NCBI RefSeq assembly: GCF_040702505.1
Contig: NZ_JBFBLC010000008.1
Location: forward strand, 62,001 to 126,000
Direction of reading: 5' to 3'
DNA from: Terrabacter sp040702505
GTDB lineage: Bacteria; Actinomycetota; Actinomycetes; Actinomycetales; Dermatophilaceae
DNA: 64,000 nt
Shown: positions 8,279 to 17,391 of the stretch, one piece after another
Layout: each line of letters starts with the position of its first letter
Position numbering within the stretch: position 1 is the stretch's first letter
Position numbers and translations under genes: made by a program
Notes under the pieces: model-generated
What the model was told of the DNA's origin: nothing
Seen by the model: the letters and a program-made list of their open reading frames with translations, nothing else
Databases searched by the model: none

Positions 8279-9582
8279 CGTGACACCCCGAGGTTCGTGG
8301 TCAGTCGGGTGAGGGCCGCCCAGGCGTCCTCGGCGGTCGAGCGCTCGTCGAGGCCCTGGGTGAGGAACACCTCGATCGGCGTCGCGTGGTCCAGGGCCGC
8401 GTCGACGAGCGGGTTGGCCCCGCGCGTGTAGGCGCCGACGTCGATGAGGTCCTGGGCGCTCCTGCGGGCCGCGAGCACCCGGCGCAGGTCGGTGGCTGCC
8501 GCGGTGCGCTCCCGCGGGTTGACCTTCGTGGCGACGCGCGAGATGGAGCCGAGCACGTCGATCGGCGGGTAGTGCCCCACGACGGCGAGCTTGCGGTCGA
8601 GGACGACGTGCCCGTCGAGGATCGAGCGGGCGGTGTCGGCCACCGGCTCGTTGTGGTCGTCGCCGTCCACGAGCACCGTGTAGATCCCGGTGACGGAGCC
8701 GGTGCGGGCGGTGCCGGCGCGCTCGAGCAGCCGCGCGAGGACCGCGAAGGCCGACGGCGGGTAGCCACGGGTCGCCGGTGCCTCCCCCGCCGACAGCCCG
8801 ATCTCCCTCTGCGCCATGGCCACTCGCGTCAGCGAGTCCATCATCAGCAGAGCGTGCGCGCCCTCGGCGCGGAAGGACTCGGCGATGCTCGTGGCGGTGT
8901 CGGCGGCGCGGAGCCGCACCAGTGCCGGCTCGTCGGAGGTGGCCACGACGACGACGGAGCGGGCCAGCCCCTCCGGCCCGAGGTCGTCCTCGAGGAACTC
9001 CCTGACCTCGCGGCCGCGCTCGCCGACGAGCGCGATGACGCACACCTGCGCCTCGCTCCCGCGCGCGATCATCGACAGCAGCGACGACTTGCCGACGCCC
9101 GAGCCGGCGAAGAGCCCGATGCGCTGGCCGCGGCCGAGGGTGACGAGGGTGTCGAGCGCCCGTATGCCGGTGGGCAGGGGGGTGTGGATCCGCGCGCGTT
9201 CCATGGCGGCGGGGGCGCGTTCGGAGGAGGCCACCATGGGCGCGACGAGCGGTCCGCGCCCGTCGATGGGGCGCCCGAGCGCGTCGAGGACCCGGCCGAG
9301 CAGGGCAGGACCGGTGGGCACCCGGTGGCCGCCGCGCACTGCCCGCGCCGGCTGGCCGACGCGCATCCCCGCGAGCGGACCGAGCGGCATACAGGTCAGG
9401 ACACCGCGGGCCGAGGCCACCACCTCGGCGCGGGTCGCACCGACGCCGTCGGCCGCGACCTCGAGGTGGTCGCCGACGGCGCACGGCAGCCCGGCCACCT
9501 CGAGGGCCAGCCCGCGGACGGCCGTCACCGTGCCGACGCGCTCGGGCGACGCGGCGGCGACGACCTCGGCGAGACCCCTCAC
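8275..9582 (-). CDS. fliI: Flagellum-specific ATPase FliI
   Basis: FliI is the F1-beta-like ATPase that powers or primes flagellar export. The 435-residue protein has the Walker A loop GLFAGSGVGKSS (about 156-167, Lys165), a Walker B segment ALLMMDSLTR (about 245-254), and the ATPase-family GERGREVREF and PATRGYPPS segments. The start is GTG overlapping the fliH stop (GTGA). Length and motif order are those of type III ATPases rather than of ATP synthase beta. Confidence 0.97.
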   Translation of the reverse strand: MRGLAEVVAAASPERVGTVTAVRGLALEVAGLPCAVGDHLEVAADGVGATRAEVVASARGVLTCMPLGPLAGMRVGQPARAVRGGHRVPTGPALLGRVLDALGRPIDGRGPLVAPMVASSERAPAAMERARIHTPLPTGIRALDTLVTLGRGQRIGLFAGSGVGKSSLLSMIARGSEAQVCVIALVGERGREVREFLEDDLGPEGLARSVVVVATSDEPALVRLRAADTATSIAESFRAEGAHALLMMDSLTRVAMAQREIGLSAGEAPATRGYPPSAFAVLARLLERAGTARTGSVTGIYTVLVDGDDHNEPVADTARSILDGHVVLDRKLAVVGHYPPIDVLGSISRVATKVNPRERTAAATDLRRVLAARRSAQDLIDVGAYTRGANPLVDAALDHATPIEVFLTQGLDERSTAEDAWAALTRLTTNLGVSR

Positions 9583-10181
9583 GGCGACGTCCGCGTGAGG
9601 GCCGACCGGGCGCGCGCGAGGGCGGAGCCGATCCGCGCGTCGAGCTCGCCCTCGGGGTAGACCGCGACGGCGTCACCGCGCGCCAGGCCGTGGTCGGCCA
9701 CCAGCTCGACCCGCGACGCGGTGACCGAGTCGGCAAGCAGGCCAAAGTCTTCCGGGTTCAGGCGCACCCGCAACACGGCGTCGGCGTCCGGTTCGGAGAG
9801 CCCCCGGGAGAGGGCCGCGCGGGCGGCGTGGGGCGCGTCCGACAGCTCGCACCCGAGGACGGCCTCGGCGATGGAGAGCGCTGCAGCGAGGATCTCGCGG
9901 TCGGCGCCGTCGAGCACCGGCGCCGTGCGCGCCTCCAAGGCCCGAGCGGCGGCCTCCAGGGCGGCGACGGCGCGGTCGCCCCGGGCCCGCTCGGCCGCGA
10001 CGACGGCCGCGTGCTCGGCGGTGAGCTCGGCCCGGCACACGGCCAGCTCCTCGGCGGCGCGACGCAGCCCGGCGGCATACCCGGCGGCGTGGCCGCGCGT
10101 CCAGCCCTCGGACTCGCCTCCCGGGTCGACGGCCGGGAAGACGACCGGCTGCAGCGTGGGCGACCACGTGTCAGTAGACAA
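9579..10181 (-). CDS. fliH: Flagellar assembly protein FliH
   Basis: FliH is the stator-like regulator that binds FliI and the C-ring. The sequence is about 200 residues: an Ala/Glu-rich coiled coil, then a V-ATPase subunit E-like C-terminal domain (about 100-195, RLNPEDFGLL and ELVADHGLARGDAV segments). A GTG at 10199 is possible, but the TTG at 10181 has a near-perfect ribosome site (GAGGAGG, 6-7 nt upstream) and overlaps the end of fliG by only 11 nt, so I prefer it. FliH proteins vary greatly, and the call leans on position between fliG and fliI. Confidence 0.9.
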   Translation of the reverse strand: MSTDTWSPTLQPVVFPAVDPGGESEGWTRGHAAGYAAGLRRAAEELAVCRAELTAEHAAVVAAERARGDRAVAALEAAARALEARTAPVLDGADREILAAALSIAEAVLGCELSDAPHAARAALSRGLSEPDADAVLRVRLNPEDFGLLADSVTASRVELVADHGLARGDAVAVYPEGELDARIGSALARARSALTRTSP

Positions 10182-11214
10182 GGTCGTCCTCCTCGGCACG
10201 GCGCAGCGTGATGGTGCCGGCCTCCTCGAGGTCGCGGATCGACCGCACGATGTCGGCGCGCGCCTCCTCGACCTCCGAGGCGCGCACCGGCCCGAGCGCC
10301 GCGAGCTCGGACTCGAGGATCTCCCGGATGCGGTCCGAGATGTTGCCGACGATGGTGTCGTGCACCGGCTGCGGGGCGCCCTTCATGGCCCGCGCCAGCA
10401 CCGCCGCGTCCAGCCCGCGCAGGACGAGCTGCACGTCCTTGCGCTCGAGCTTGACGATGTCGGCGAAGGTGAGCATCTTCGAGCGCACCTCCTCCGCCAG
10501 GACCGGGTCGCGCTGGGCCAGCGCCTCGAGGACGGCGCGCTCGGTGGCGGCGTCGGAGCGGTTGATGATGTCGACGAGGGGCTGGATGCCGCCGAGGGCC
10601 CGCTGTTGGCGCGGCCCTGCCGACACGGCCGCGCCGGTGCGGGCCCGAAGGTTGTCAGCGACGACCCGGACCGCCTCGGGCGTGGGGGTGCCCATCGTCG
10701 CGACGGCGTGGGCGACGTCCGCGGCGCGTGCCGTCCCGAGCCCGGCGATGACGTTGGACGCCTGCTCGGGCCTCAGGTGCGCCAGCACCAGCGCGATCGT
10801 CTCGGGCAGCTCGCCGTCGAGGAGGCTCAGCAGCTGCGAGGGGTCCACGCTGTCGAGGAAGTCGTAGGACTTGCCCGCCATGGTGGAGGCCAGGCGATCC
10901 ATGACCCCGGCGGCGCGGTTGGGGCCGAACGACGACTCGAGCAGACCGGCCGCGAAGTCGCGTCCTCCGAGGGTCGCCCGGCGCCCGGACACGGCCAGCC
11001 CGTGGAACTCGGCGATGACCTCCTCCGACACCGCCGGGTCGACCCGGCTGAGGCGCACGATCTCGGCGGCGATGTCCTCGGCCTCGGCGTCGCTGAAGTG
11101 GCCCATGACCGCAGCGGCGCTCTCGGTGCTCATCTGCATGAGCACGATGGCGACCTTCTGGGTGCCGGTCAGGTGCTTGGAGGTGGCCAGCACCGGGCTC
11201 GGGGCGAGGGTCAT
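10171..11214 (-). CDS. fliG: Flagellar motor switch protein FliG
   Basis: FliG is the rotor protein that receives torque from MotA. At 347 residues it has normal length. It shows the N-terminal FliF-binding domain (TGTQKVAIVLMQMSTESAAA), the middle armadillo domain (ELPETIALVLAHLRPEQA) and the C-terminal torque helix with charged residues (EVRSKMLTFADIVKLERKDV). It is coupled to fliF by a 4-nt ATGA overlap. Confidence 0.97.
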   Translation of the reverse strand: MTLAPSPVLATSKHLTGTQKVAIVLMQMSTESAAAVMGHFSDAEAEDIAAEIVRLSRVDPAVSEEVIAEFHGLAVSGRRATLGGRDFAAGLLESSFGPNRAAGVMDRLASTMAGKSYDFLDSVDPSQLLSLLDGELPETIALVLAHLRPEQASNVIAGLGTARAADVAHAVATMGTPTPEAVRVVADNLRARTGAAVSAGPRQQRALGGIQPLVDIINRSDAATERAVLEALAQRDPVLAEEVRSKMLTFADIVKLERKDVQLVLRGLDAAVLARAMKGAPQPVHDTIVGNISDRIREILESELAALGPVRASEVEEARADIVRSIRDLEEAGTITLRRAEEDDLVY

Positions 11215-12839
11215 ACCGGCTGCCGCTCGTCCATGAGGGCCCGCAGCAGCTCGGCCGTCTTGAGCGGCTCGGACGCCCCCAGCTGGTTGACCTGGGCGCG
11301 GCGGCGCTCGGCGTCGAGCACCTCCTCGCTCGGCCCCGGCAGCTCGGGCACGACCGGAGGCTCGGGCGTCACCTTCAGGACCGGCAGCACCATGGTCGGG
11401 TCGGCCACGTCCGGCTGGCCGGACTCGATGGCCCGCAGGTCGTCGTCGAGCAGCTCACCGTCGAGGTCGACGGGCTCACGCTCGGCCCGGCGCCGGGCGC
11501 GCAGCCAGAGGATCAGGCCGAGGACGGCGAGGAGGACCAGCACGCCGGCCCAGACGAGGGTGGTGACCAGCTGCTGGCTGGCGCGCGCCGCGTCCTGTGC
11601 CTGCTGCGCCGCGAGCGCGGCCTTGGCCTGGTCGGCCGCCGCGGTGCTGAAGGGCATCACCTGCATGGAGAGCACGTCGCCGCGCTTGGCGTCGATGCCG
11701 GCCGCCGCCGACACGAGGTTTGTGAGGTTCTGGACATTGAGGTTGCGGGCGGCCGCTGCGCTGACCGCGACGGACACCGACTGGCGCTTGAGGTTGCCGG
11801 CGGGGATCGTGCGCTCCTCGGTGACCTTGTTGACGGCGTTGTCCCGGGTGTCCTTGGTGGAGTCGTAGGTGCCGTTGCCGCCGGCGCCGCCGGGCACCGC
11901 GATGTTGTCGGGGCCGAGCACTCCGGACATGTTGGAGCCGCCGGTCCCGCGGTACTTCTCCGTCGTGGTCGACTGGCTGAGCGGGGGTGCGTTCTTCACG
12001 CCGGCGAAGGTCTCGGAGGTCTGCTGGGCCGAGTTCGTGTCGAGCTCCGGGGTGACGGCGACGGTGGCGTTGCCGGGGCCGAGCACCTTGTCGAGCACCG
12101 CCTGGACGGAGGCCTGGGTGCGCTGCTGGTACTCGCTGGCCTGCTTGGCCCCGGAGCCCCCCGTGCCGAGGCCGACCGCCGACAGCACGGCGCCCGTCGC
12201 GTCGACGACCGAGACGTTCGAGGCCTTGAGGTCGGGCACGGCGGCCGAGGTGAGGTGCACGATGGCGTCCACCTGGTCGGGCGACAGGGTCTGGCCCGGC
12301 AGGGTCTGCACGAACACCGAGGCGGTCGGGTCGACCTTCTCGGACGTGAACACGGTCTTCTCCGGGATGGCGAGCTGCACGGTCGCGGTCTGCACGCCCT
12401 GCAGGTGCGAGATTGTCGTCCCGAGCTCACCCTCGATCGCCCGCTTGTACGTGACGTTCTGCTGGAACTCCGAGGAGGTGACCCCCATCTTGTCGAGCAG
12501 CGAGTAACCGGAGGCCGGTGCGGCCGGCAGTCCAGCAGCGGCCGCCTTGAGCCGCTCGTCGTAGACGCTCTCCTGCGGCACCAGCACCGTGGAGCCACCG
12601 TCGCTCAGCTGGTAGGACACGCCGTCCTTGCCGAGCTGCTGCACGACGGCGCTGGCGTCGGCCCCGGACAGCCCGCTGAACAGCGGGGTGTAGCTCGGCC
12701 GGCTCAGCCAGCTGGTGAGCGCGACCACGCCGAGCACGAGCACGGCCACGCCGATCGCGGCGACGGTGCGCTGGCCGGCGGTGAAACCCTTGACGGTCGC
12801 GCCGAGACGCGAGGCCGCGGACGTCACGAACGGGGGCAT
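11211..12839 (-). CDS. fliF: Flagellar MS-ring protein FliF
   Basis: FliF forms the MS ring on which the basal body is built. The 542-residue protein has an N-terminal membrane helix (about 26-46), the YscJ/FliF ring-building domains (about 50-220), a Gly/Ser-rich variable region, a second membrane helix (about 425-445), and an acidic C-terminal tail that binds FliG. The final residues (EPLKTAELLRALMDERQP) fit the FliG-binding motif. The ATG overlaps the fliE stop by one base (TGATG). Confidence 0.97.
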   Translation of the reverse strand: MPPFVTSAASRLGATVKGFTAGQRTVAAIGVAVLVLGVVALTSWLSRPSYTPLFSGLSGADASAVVQQLGKDGVSYQLSDGGSTVLVPQESVYDERLKAAAAGLPAAPASGYSLLDKMGVTSSEFQQNVTYKRAIEGELGTTISHLQGVQTATVQLAIPEKTVFTSEKVDPTASVFVQTLPGQTLSPDQVDAIVHLTSAAVPDLKASNVSVVDATGAVLSAVGLGTGGSGAKQASEYQQRTQASVQAVLDKVLGPGNATVAVTPELDTNSAQQTSETFAGVKNAPPLSQSTTTEKYRGTGGSNMSGVLGPDNIAVPGGAGGNGTYDSTKDTRDNAVNKVTEERTIPAGNLKRQSVSVAVSAAAARNLNVQNLTNLVSAAAGIDAKRGDVLSMQVMPFSTAAADQAKAALAAQQAQDAARASQQLVTTLVWAGVLVLLAVLGLILWLRARRRAEREPVDLDGELLDDDLRAIESGQPDVADPTMVLPVLKVTPEPPVVPELPGPSEEVLDAERRRAQVNQLGASEPLKTAELLRALMDERQPV

Positions 12840-13144
12840 CAGGCCTGCATCCTCATGATCTCGTTGAAGGCGTCGACACCCTTGTTGCGGATCGCCGCCG
12901 CGACCTCGAGGGTCACCTGGGCGCGCGTGGCGGCCAGCGTCGCCGTGTGCACGTCATCGAGGCTGCCGGTGACCGCCTGGACCGCCAGCTGGTTCGACGT
13001 CGACTGGAGCTGCTGCAGGTCGTCGACCGCACCGGCGAGCGACGAGGCGAAGCCACTGCCGGTGGCCCCCGCAGCGGGCGCGGGGGCCACGGTGGAGAGG
13101 ACCGGCCCGACGGGGCCGATGGGGTTGATCGGGGTGATGCTCAT
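12839..13144 (-). CDS. fliE: Flagellar hook-basal body protein FliE
   Basis: FliE joins the MS ring to the rod. The 101-residue protein has a short disordered N-terminus and the conserved C-terminal helices, including DDVHTATLAATRAQVTLEVA and a final KGVDAFNEIMRMQ segment typical of FliE. The ATG at 13144 overlaps the flgC stop (ATGA); open sequence further upstream in this frame is the shadow of flgC. Confidence 0.95.
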   Translation of the reverse strand: MSITPINPIGPVGPVLSTVAPAPAAGATGSGFASSLAGAVDDLQQLQSTSNQLAVQAVTGSLDDVHTATLAATRAQVTLEVAAAIRNKGVDAFNEIMRMQA

Positions 13145-13536
13145 GACGGCCTTCCGATCTGGAGCGCCGCCTCGTACATCGAGCGGGCGCGGTCGACGAC
13201 CTGCGCGTTGGCCTGGTAGCCGCGCTGGGCCATGATGAGCGAGCCCATCTGCTCCCCCATGTCGATGTCGGGGTAGCGCACGTAGCCCTCCGCGTCGGCG
13301 ATGGGGTTGTCCGGCTCGTAGACGAGGCGCCCGGTGGCGTCGCCCTCGCGGATCCCCTTCACGTAGACACCGGAGGTGCCCGCGCCGGCCTGCGCCTCGA
13401 CGAACCTGGCCTGGAACGCCGGGCCGCTCGTGGGCGCGGCCGTGTTGATGTTGGCGAGGTTGTCCGCCACGGCGTCGAGCCATTTGCGGTGCACGGTGAG
13501 GGAGGTGCCGGCGATGCCGATCGCGTCGAAGGTCAT
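13141..13536 (-). CDS. flgC: Flagellar rod protein FlgC
   Basis: FlgC is a proximal rod subunit. The 131-residue protein has the rod signature near its N-terminus (LDAVADNLANINTAAP, with the ADNLAN core) and the C-terminal motif EQMGSLIMAQRGYQANAQVV. Its length is normal. It directly follows flgB with a 1-nt overlap and overlaps fliE by 4 nt. Confidence 0.96.
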   Translation of the reverse strand: MTFDAIGIAGTSLTVHRKWLDAVADNLANINTAAPTSGPAFQARFVEAQAGAGTSGVYVKGIREGDATGRLVYEPDNPIADAEGYVRYPDIDMGEQMGSLIMAQRGYQANAQVVDRARSMYEAALQIGRPS

Positions 13537-13877
13537 CAGCTCGTCCTCAGCGCGGCGCGCACCCCGGCGAACTGGGCGCTGATCGCCTGGCTCGCGAACT
13601 GGAAGCGCAGCACCGTGTCGATGTTCGACAGGGTCTCGGTGTCGAGGTTGACGTTGTTGCCGTTCGTCCGCGTCGGCTCGGCGGAGAGCGACGTCGTCGA
13701 GGCCGCGCGGCCGTCGCCGGACTCCACCGACGCGGCGAGCGCCTGCTCGAACTGGACGCGCTGCGCGTGGTAGTTGGGCGTGTTGACGTTGGCGATGTTG
13801 TCCGCGATGGCGCGCTGACGTTGGGTGAGGCCGTCGAGGGCACTCGTGAGCGCGGCGGACGTCACGGATTCGAGCAC
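13536..13877 (-). CDS. flgB: Flagellar rod protein FlgB
   Basis: FlgB is the most proximal rod subunit and here the first gene of the basal-body operon. The 113-residue protein shows the rod motif QRAIADNIANVNTPNYHAQR and a C-terminal helix ending in RFQFASQAISAQF. The start is GTG with an AGGAG ribosome site 4-5 nt upstream. The sigma-28 promoter lies about 75 nt upstream. Confidence 0.96.
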   Translation of the reverse strand: MLESVTSAALTSALDGLTQRQRAIADNIANVNTPNYHAQRVQFEQALAASVESGDGRAASTTSLSAEPTRTNGNNVNLDTETLSNIDTVLRFQFASQAISAQFAGVRAALRTS

Positions 13878-13953
13878 GGTTCTCCTGCAGGTCGTGCGAG
13901 GGAGGCGGCCGATCCGTGGCCTGATGCAGCGAGCAATCCGTGCTCGACGGGGA

Positions 13954-13980
13954 CTATCGGCAGGCGGTGCCGGGACGTTA
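13954..13980 (-). promoter_or_regulatory. Sigma-28 promoter of the flgB-to-flgE operon
   Basis: Minus-strand TAAC at 13980-13977, 15 nt, GCCGATAG at 13961-13954. It sits in the short gap between the FliT-like gene and flgB, so the twelve-gene basal-body/hook operon has its own start. Early basal-body genes under a FliA-type promoter differ from the enteric hierarchy, where FliA drives late genes. Confidence 0.9.
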
Positions 13981-13985
13981 GGGCC

Positions 13986-14303
13986 TCAGCCCCGCACGTC
14001 GACGAACACGGGTGCCTGCTGGGGCGACGGGGCCGAGGTCCGCAGGGCCGTCAGGTGGTGCACCACCGACATCCGCAGCGCGTCGAGCTGCGCCGCGACG
14101 CGGGCCTGCGCCTCCGCGAGCGCGCGTGCCTGTCCGAGCAGGTGGTCCGGCAGCGGGCCGAGACCTCGGGGCGGCACCCAGGTGGCCAGCTGTGCGGCAG
14201 CGACCGTCGACTCCGAGGGTGGCGCCTGCTGCGCCAGCTCGCGCTCGAGGGCGGCCAGCTCGGACCCGAGGCGCTCCAGGACGACCTCCCAGCTCTCAGC
14301 CAA
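13986..14303 (-). CDS. Small helical protein after fliS, FliT-like (putative export chaperone)
   Basis: This 105-residue protein is almost all helix, rich in Ala, Leu, Glu and Gln, with no membrane segment. It starts at a TTG overlapping the fliS stop by 8 nt, so it is coupled to fliS. Its place directly after fliD-fliS is that of FliT-type chaperones (for the FliD cap) in many bacteria, and its size fits. Sequence alone does not prove the family, so no symbol is given. Confidence 0.75.
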   Translation of the reverse strand: MAESWEVVLERLGSELAALERELAQQAPPSESTVAAAQLATWVPPRGLGPLPDHLLGQARALAEAQARVAAQLDALRMSVVHHLTALRTSAPSPQQAPVFVDVRG

Positions 14304-14727
14304 CGACGTGCACCGTCCGCTCGGCGCCGGCCGGAGCCGGCGCCTGGGCCGTGCCGGCCGCGGCGTGCCAAGCCTCGTGCAGCGGGGTCAGCAGCCGGAT
14401 GGCCTCGCGCGTGCGGGCGACGTCGCGGTGGATGTTGGCACTGACCAGCGCCATCCGCACATACTCGTAGATGCCGCGCAGGCCGTCCGCTCCGTCCCAC
14501 AGCTCGGGCCGCAGGCTCGTGGACAGCTCCAGCACGATGTCCTGGGCGTGCAGCAGCTGGTCGCTCGCGGTCTGCCAGTCGGCAGCCTCCTGGGCGGCCT
14601 CGGCCCGGCGCAGGTCGAGCAGCAGCCGGTCGTAGAGCATGGTCAGCAGCCGCGCCGGGCTCGCCGACAGGACCGCGTCCCGGGCGTACTGCTGGCGGGC
14701 CTGGGCGGCATGGGCTGGGGTGGTCAC
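14296..14727 (-). CDS. fliS: Flagellin export chaperone FliS
   Basis: FliS binds the C-terminal helices of flagellin and keeps it from polymerising in the cytoplasm. The 143-residue, four-helix protein has the family hallmarks: an RQQYARDAVLSASPARLLTM start, an LYDRLLLDLRRAE helix, and a later YEYVRMALVSANIHRD segment. The start is GTG with a GAGGA site 7 nt upstream. It follows fliD by 10 nt. Confidence 0.96.
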   Translation of the reverse strand: MTTPAHAAQARQQYARDAVLSASPARLLTMLYDRLLLDLRRAEAAQEAADWQTASDQLLHAQDIVLELSTSLRPELWDGADGLRGIYEYVRMALVSANIHRDVARTREAIRLLTPLHEAWHAAAGTAQAPAPAGAERTVHVVG

Positions 14728-14737
14728 GCGTCGGTCC

Positions 14738-16150
14738 TCACTTGGAGTTCTGCGGGGCGAAGCTGGGGAGCCCGGCGATCTGGCTCGTGAGCCAGGACTG
14801 CTGGGACTTCAGGGTGCCGAGCGCCGTGTCCATGGCGTTGTAGACCGCGAGCAGCTGCGTGCGCCGGTCGGCCAGGCGCTGGTCCCAGGTCGCGATGCGC
14901 GTCCCGAGGTCGTTGGACACGGACTGGCGACCGGCGATGAGCTGGCTGATGGAGCCGCTCGCGGGCGCCGAGGCGTTGTTCGCGGCGGTCGCGACGCGCC
15001 CCGCGATCTCGGACAACGCCGCGCGGGTGCCCGGGGCGTCGGCGGCGAGAGCAGCGGTGAGCTTGTCCTGGTCGAAGGTGAAGGTGCCGTCGCGCTGGAT
15101 GACGATCCCGATCTCCGAGGGCGAGCGGCCGTTGCTCGTCGGCCGGTAGACGGCGTCCGTGATCGCGGTGCTGATGGAGCGGACGGTCGAGTCGCCGGTG
15201 AGCAGTCCGCCCTGAGCCGACGAGACGCCGGTCGCACCCGAGGTCGTGGAGACCTTGGTGTTGGACGCAATGGCACCGAGCAGGTCGTTGACGGAGGTCA
15301 CGAGGTCACCGGCCTGCTTGGCGACTGCCGCGGTGTCGGCGCTGACGGTGATCGTCGTGGCCGTGCCGACTCCCGCCGCGGTGGCGGTGACCGACACACC
15401 GGGCACGACGTCGGTGAAGGTGCTGGTCGCCGAAGTGATGACCTGCTCGGCGGGCGTGCCGGCATACAGCAGGGCCTTCGCGTCCTGGGCGGGCGAGACG
15501 ACGGCGGCGCCCGCGCGGCTCATCAGGTCGGTGGCGGTGCCGGCGGTCACCTGGGCGGCGGTCCCCTCGAAGGCGCCGAAGGACCCGGCGGCTCCCGAAC
15601 GGGTGGACGTCAGCTGGAGCCGGTAGAGCGGGGCGCCGGTGGCGTCCGTTCCGGCGGCCACCTTGAGCGCCCGCGCGGGACCGCCGGAGGCGTTGACGGC
15701 CGAGACGACGTCGTCGAGGGAGGCGCTCGCCGGGGTGATCTCGGTGCTGGCACCTGCGCTGTCGACGAGGGTCAGGGTGGCGGGCGCGCCGGTGCCGTCG
15801 GTGGGCCACGCGCCGAGCTGCGCCGTGACGTCGACCTGGGTGCGGGCCAGCTGCGTCACGGTGAGGTCGAAGCTGCCGCCGGTGGCCGAGGTGCCGGCGG
15901 TCGCGGTGATGCCGGTGGTGGTGGACGCGGCGGTGAGGGGGTTGAACGCTGCCGGCAGCGCCAGCTTCGCGGCGAGCGTGCCGAGGGCTGCGGCCTTGGT
16001 GTTGAGGGTGCGCAGCACGGTCATCAGGCTCTGCTGGTCACTCTGCGCCTGCTTCAGCTGCTGCTGCGGCAGGGCCTCGGCCGCCATGAGCGAGTTGACG
16101 ATCGAGGTGATGTCGAGGCCGCTGCCCAGGCCGTTGACCGAGACTCCCAC
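14738..16150 (-). CDS. fliD: Flagellar filament cap protein FliD
   Basis: FliD forms the cap that folds flagellin at the filament tip. The protein is 470 residues from the GTG at 16150, which has a strong AAGGAG ribosome site 6 nt upstream. It begins GVSVNGLGSGLDITSIVNSLM, with the G-L-G-S-G-L-D-I motif of FliD. Long open sequence upstream of this start has no support. N- and C-terminal coiled-coil regions flank a Thr/Ala/Ser-rich central domain. No sigma-28 box is visible in the 147 nt separating it from fliC, so it may depend on read-through from the fliC promoter. Confidence 0.95.
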   Translation of the reverse strand: MGVSVNGLGSGLDITSIVNSLMAAEALPQQQLKQAQSDQQSLMTVLRTLNTKAAALGTLAAKLALPAAFNPLTAASTTTGITATAGTSATGGSFDLTVTQLARTQVDVTAQLGAWPTDGTGAPATLTLVDSAGASTEITPASASLDDVVSAVNASGGPARALKVAAGTDATGAPLYRLQLTSTRSGAAGSFGAFEGTAAQVTAGTATDLMSRAGAAVVSPAQDAKALLYAGTPAEQVITSATSTFTDVVPGVSVTATAAGVGTATTITVSADTAAVAKQAGDLVTSVNDLLGAIASNTKVSTTSGATGVSSAQGGLLTGDSTVRSISTAITDAVYRPTSNGRSPSEIGIVIQRDGTFTFDQDKLTAALAADAPGTRAALSEIAGRVATAANNASAPASGSISQLIAGRQSVSNDLGTRIATWDQRLADRRTQLLAVYNAMDTALGTLKSQQSWLTSQIAGLPSFAPQNSK

Positions 16151-16297
16151 GAGGTGCTCCTTGATCGGGCGCGAGGCCGTATGCGGACGTTGGGCGCCGC
16201 TCGGCCTTGTCGTTTGGGTGGGGGCTGGGCACCGCCGGCGGCCGGGGGTAGTGTCCCCGGCCACCGGCGGCTAGATCCCGTGGCTGTTCAAGCCTGC

Positions 16298-17170
16298 TCA
16301 GCCGAGGAGCTTGAGGATCCCCTGGCTGGACTGGTTGGCCTGGGCGAGCATCGCCGTGCCGGCCTGCGAGAGGATGTTGGACTTCGTGTAGTTGACCATC
16401 TCCGCCGCCATGTCGGTGTCGGTGATGTGCGACTGCGACGCCGCGAGGTTCTGCGCCGCGATGTTCGCGATGTTCATCGCGTGGCTGAGGCGGTTCTGCT
16501 GGGCTCCGAGGTCGGATCGGCCGGTCGAGACGTTCTTGATCGCGTCGTCGATGTTCCCGATCGTGGTCTGCGCCTTGGTGCTGTCGGTGACATCGAAACC
16601 GGCGGCGGCCGAAACGACTGATCCACCCGTGAGCGTGACGACCTTCGTCAGGGCGGTCCCCAGATCCACCGTGTTGACGGCGATCTGGGATGCGGCGTCG
16701 CTAGCAGCGCCGATCTGGAAGTTCAGGGTCGCCGGTCCCTTGGTCGCCCCGCCTTGGAAGAGGTTGATGCCGTTGAAGTTCGTCGACTCTGAGATCCGGG
16801 AGAGTTCCGCACCAAGGGCGTCGGCTTCCTTCTGGATGGCTGCGCGAGAGTCGGCGTTGTTCGAGTCGTTCGCGCCCTGCACCGCGAGGTCGCGCATGCG
16901 CTGCAGGATCGAGTGGACCTCGCCCAGCGCGCCGTCCGCCGTCTGGACGACGTTGATGCCGTCCTGGGCGTTGCGGGCGGCCACGCCGAAGCCGTTGACC
17001 TGGGCCTTGAGGCCCTCGGAGATCGTCAGGCCGGCGGCGTCGTCGGCCGCGGTGTTGATGCGCAGGCCGCTGGAGAGCTTGGACATCGAGCTGGCCATGC
17101 TCGCCGAGGTGCGGCTGAGGTTCTGGTACGCCTGCATGGCAGACAGGTTGGTGTTGACGGTCAGAGCCAT
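16298..17170 (-). CDS. fliC: Flagellin FliC
   Basis: Flagellin is the filament subunit. The 290-residue protein has classical D0/D1 termini: an N-terminal MALTVNTNLSAMQAYQNLSR, then SSGLRINTAADDAAG, and a C-terminal half ending in ILSQAGTAMLAQANQ and a QGILKLLG segment. The variable centre (about 140-200) is very short, so D2/D3 domains are absent. The LQRMRDLAVQ stretch is the region recognised by TLR5 in other flagellins. The central part uses more A/T-ending codons than its neighbours. The ATG has a GGAGG site 7 nt upstream and a sigma-28 promoter about 62 nt upstream. Confidence 0.98.
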   Translation of the reverse strand: MALTVNTNLSAMQAYQNLSRTSASMASSMSKLSSGLRINTAADDAAGLTISEGLKAQVNGFGVAARNAQDGINVVQTADGALGEVHSILQRMRDLAVQGANDSNNADSRAAIQKEADALGAELSRISESTNFNGINLFQGGATKGPATLNFQIGAASDAASQIAVNTVDLGTALTKVVTLTGGSVVSAAAGFDVTDSTKAQTTIGNIDDAIKNVSTGRSDLGAQQNRLSHAMNIANIAAQNLAASQSHITDTDMAAEMVNYTKSNILSQAGTAMLAQANQSSQGILKLLG

Positions 17171-17231
17171 CGTGGTTCCTCCATGAATGGTGTGGGTGCT
17201 GCCGGGCCCGTCCGTGGGCCCTCAGCCGCTC

Positions 17232-17258
17232 CTATCGGCGGGTATCCCGACGGCGTTA
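17232..17258 (-). promoter_or_regulatory. Sigma-28 promoter of fliC
   Basis: Minus-strand TAAC at 17258-17255, 15 nt, GCCGATAG at 17239-17232. It is divergent from the flgN promoter; the two -35 boxes are about 48 bp apart. Confidence 0.92.
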
Positions 17259-17305
17259 GCGCGGATCGGGAGATTCTTCGCTTTACCCCGCCTTTACCAC
17301 GTGGC

Positions 17306-17332
17306 TAATCGGCCGTGAACCGCTGCCGATAG
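17306..17332 (+). promoter_or_regulatory. Sigma-28 promoter of flgN-flgK-flgL-fliW
   Basis: Plus-strand TAAT at 17306-17309, 15 nt, GCCGATAG at 17325-17332, 60 nt before the flgN start. It has the same geometry as the minus-strand promoters but serves the divergent late operon. Confidence 0.9.
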
Positions 17333-17391
17333 AGGAGACTGACCGGGCACGAGGCGCCGGTCCACGACATCTCCGGGAGGGGGAGCCAGCC

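Noticed and set aside
16151..16297. A sigma-28 promoter for fliD
   Set aside because: A GGCCGAGCG string on the minus strand resembles the -10 box, but it mismatches at key positions and has no -35 at 15 nt.
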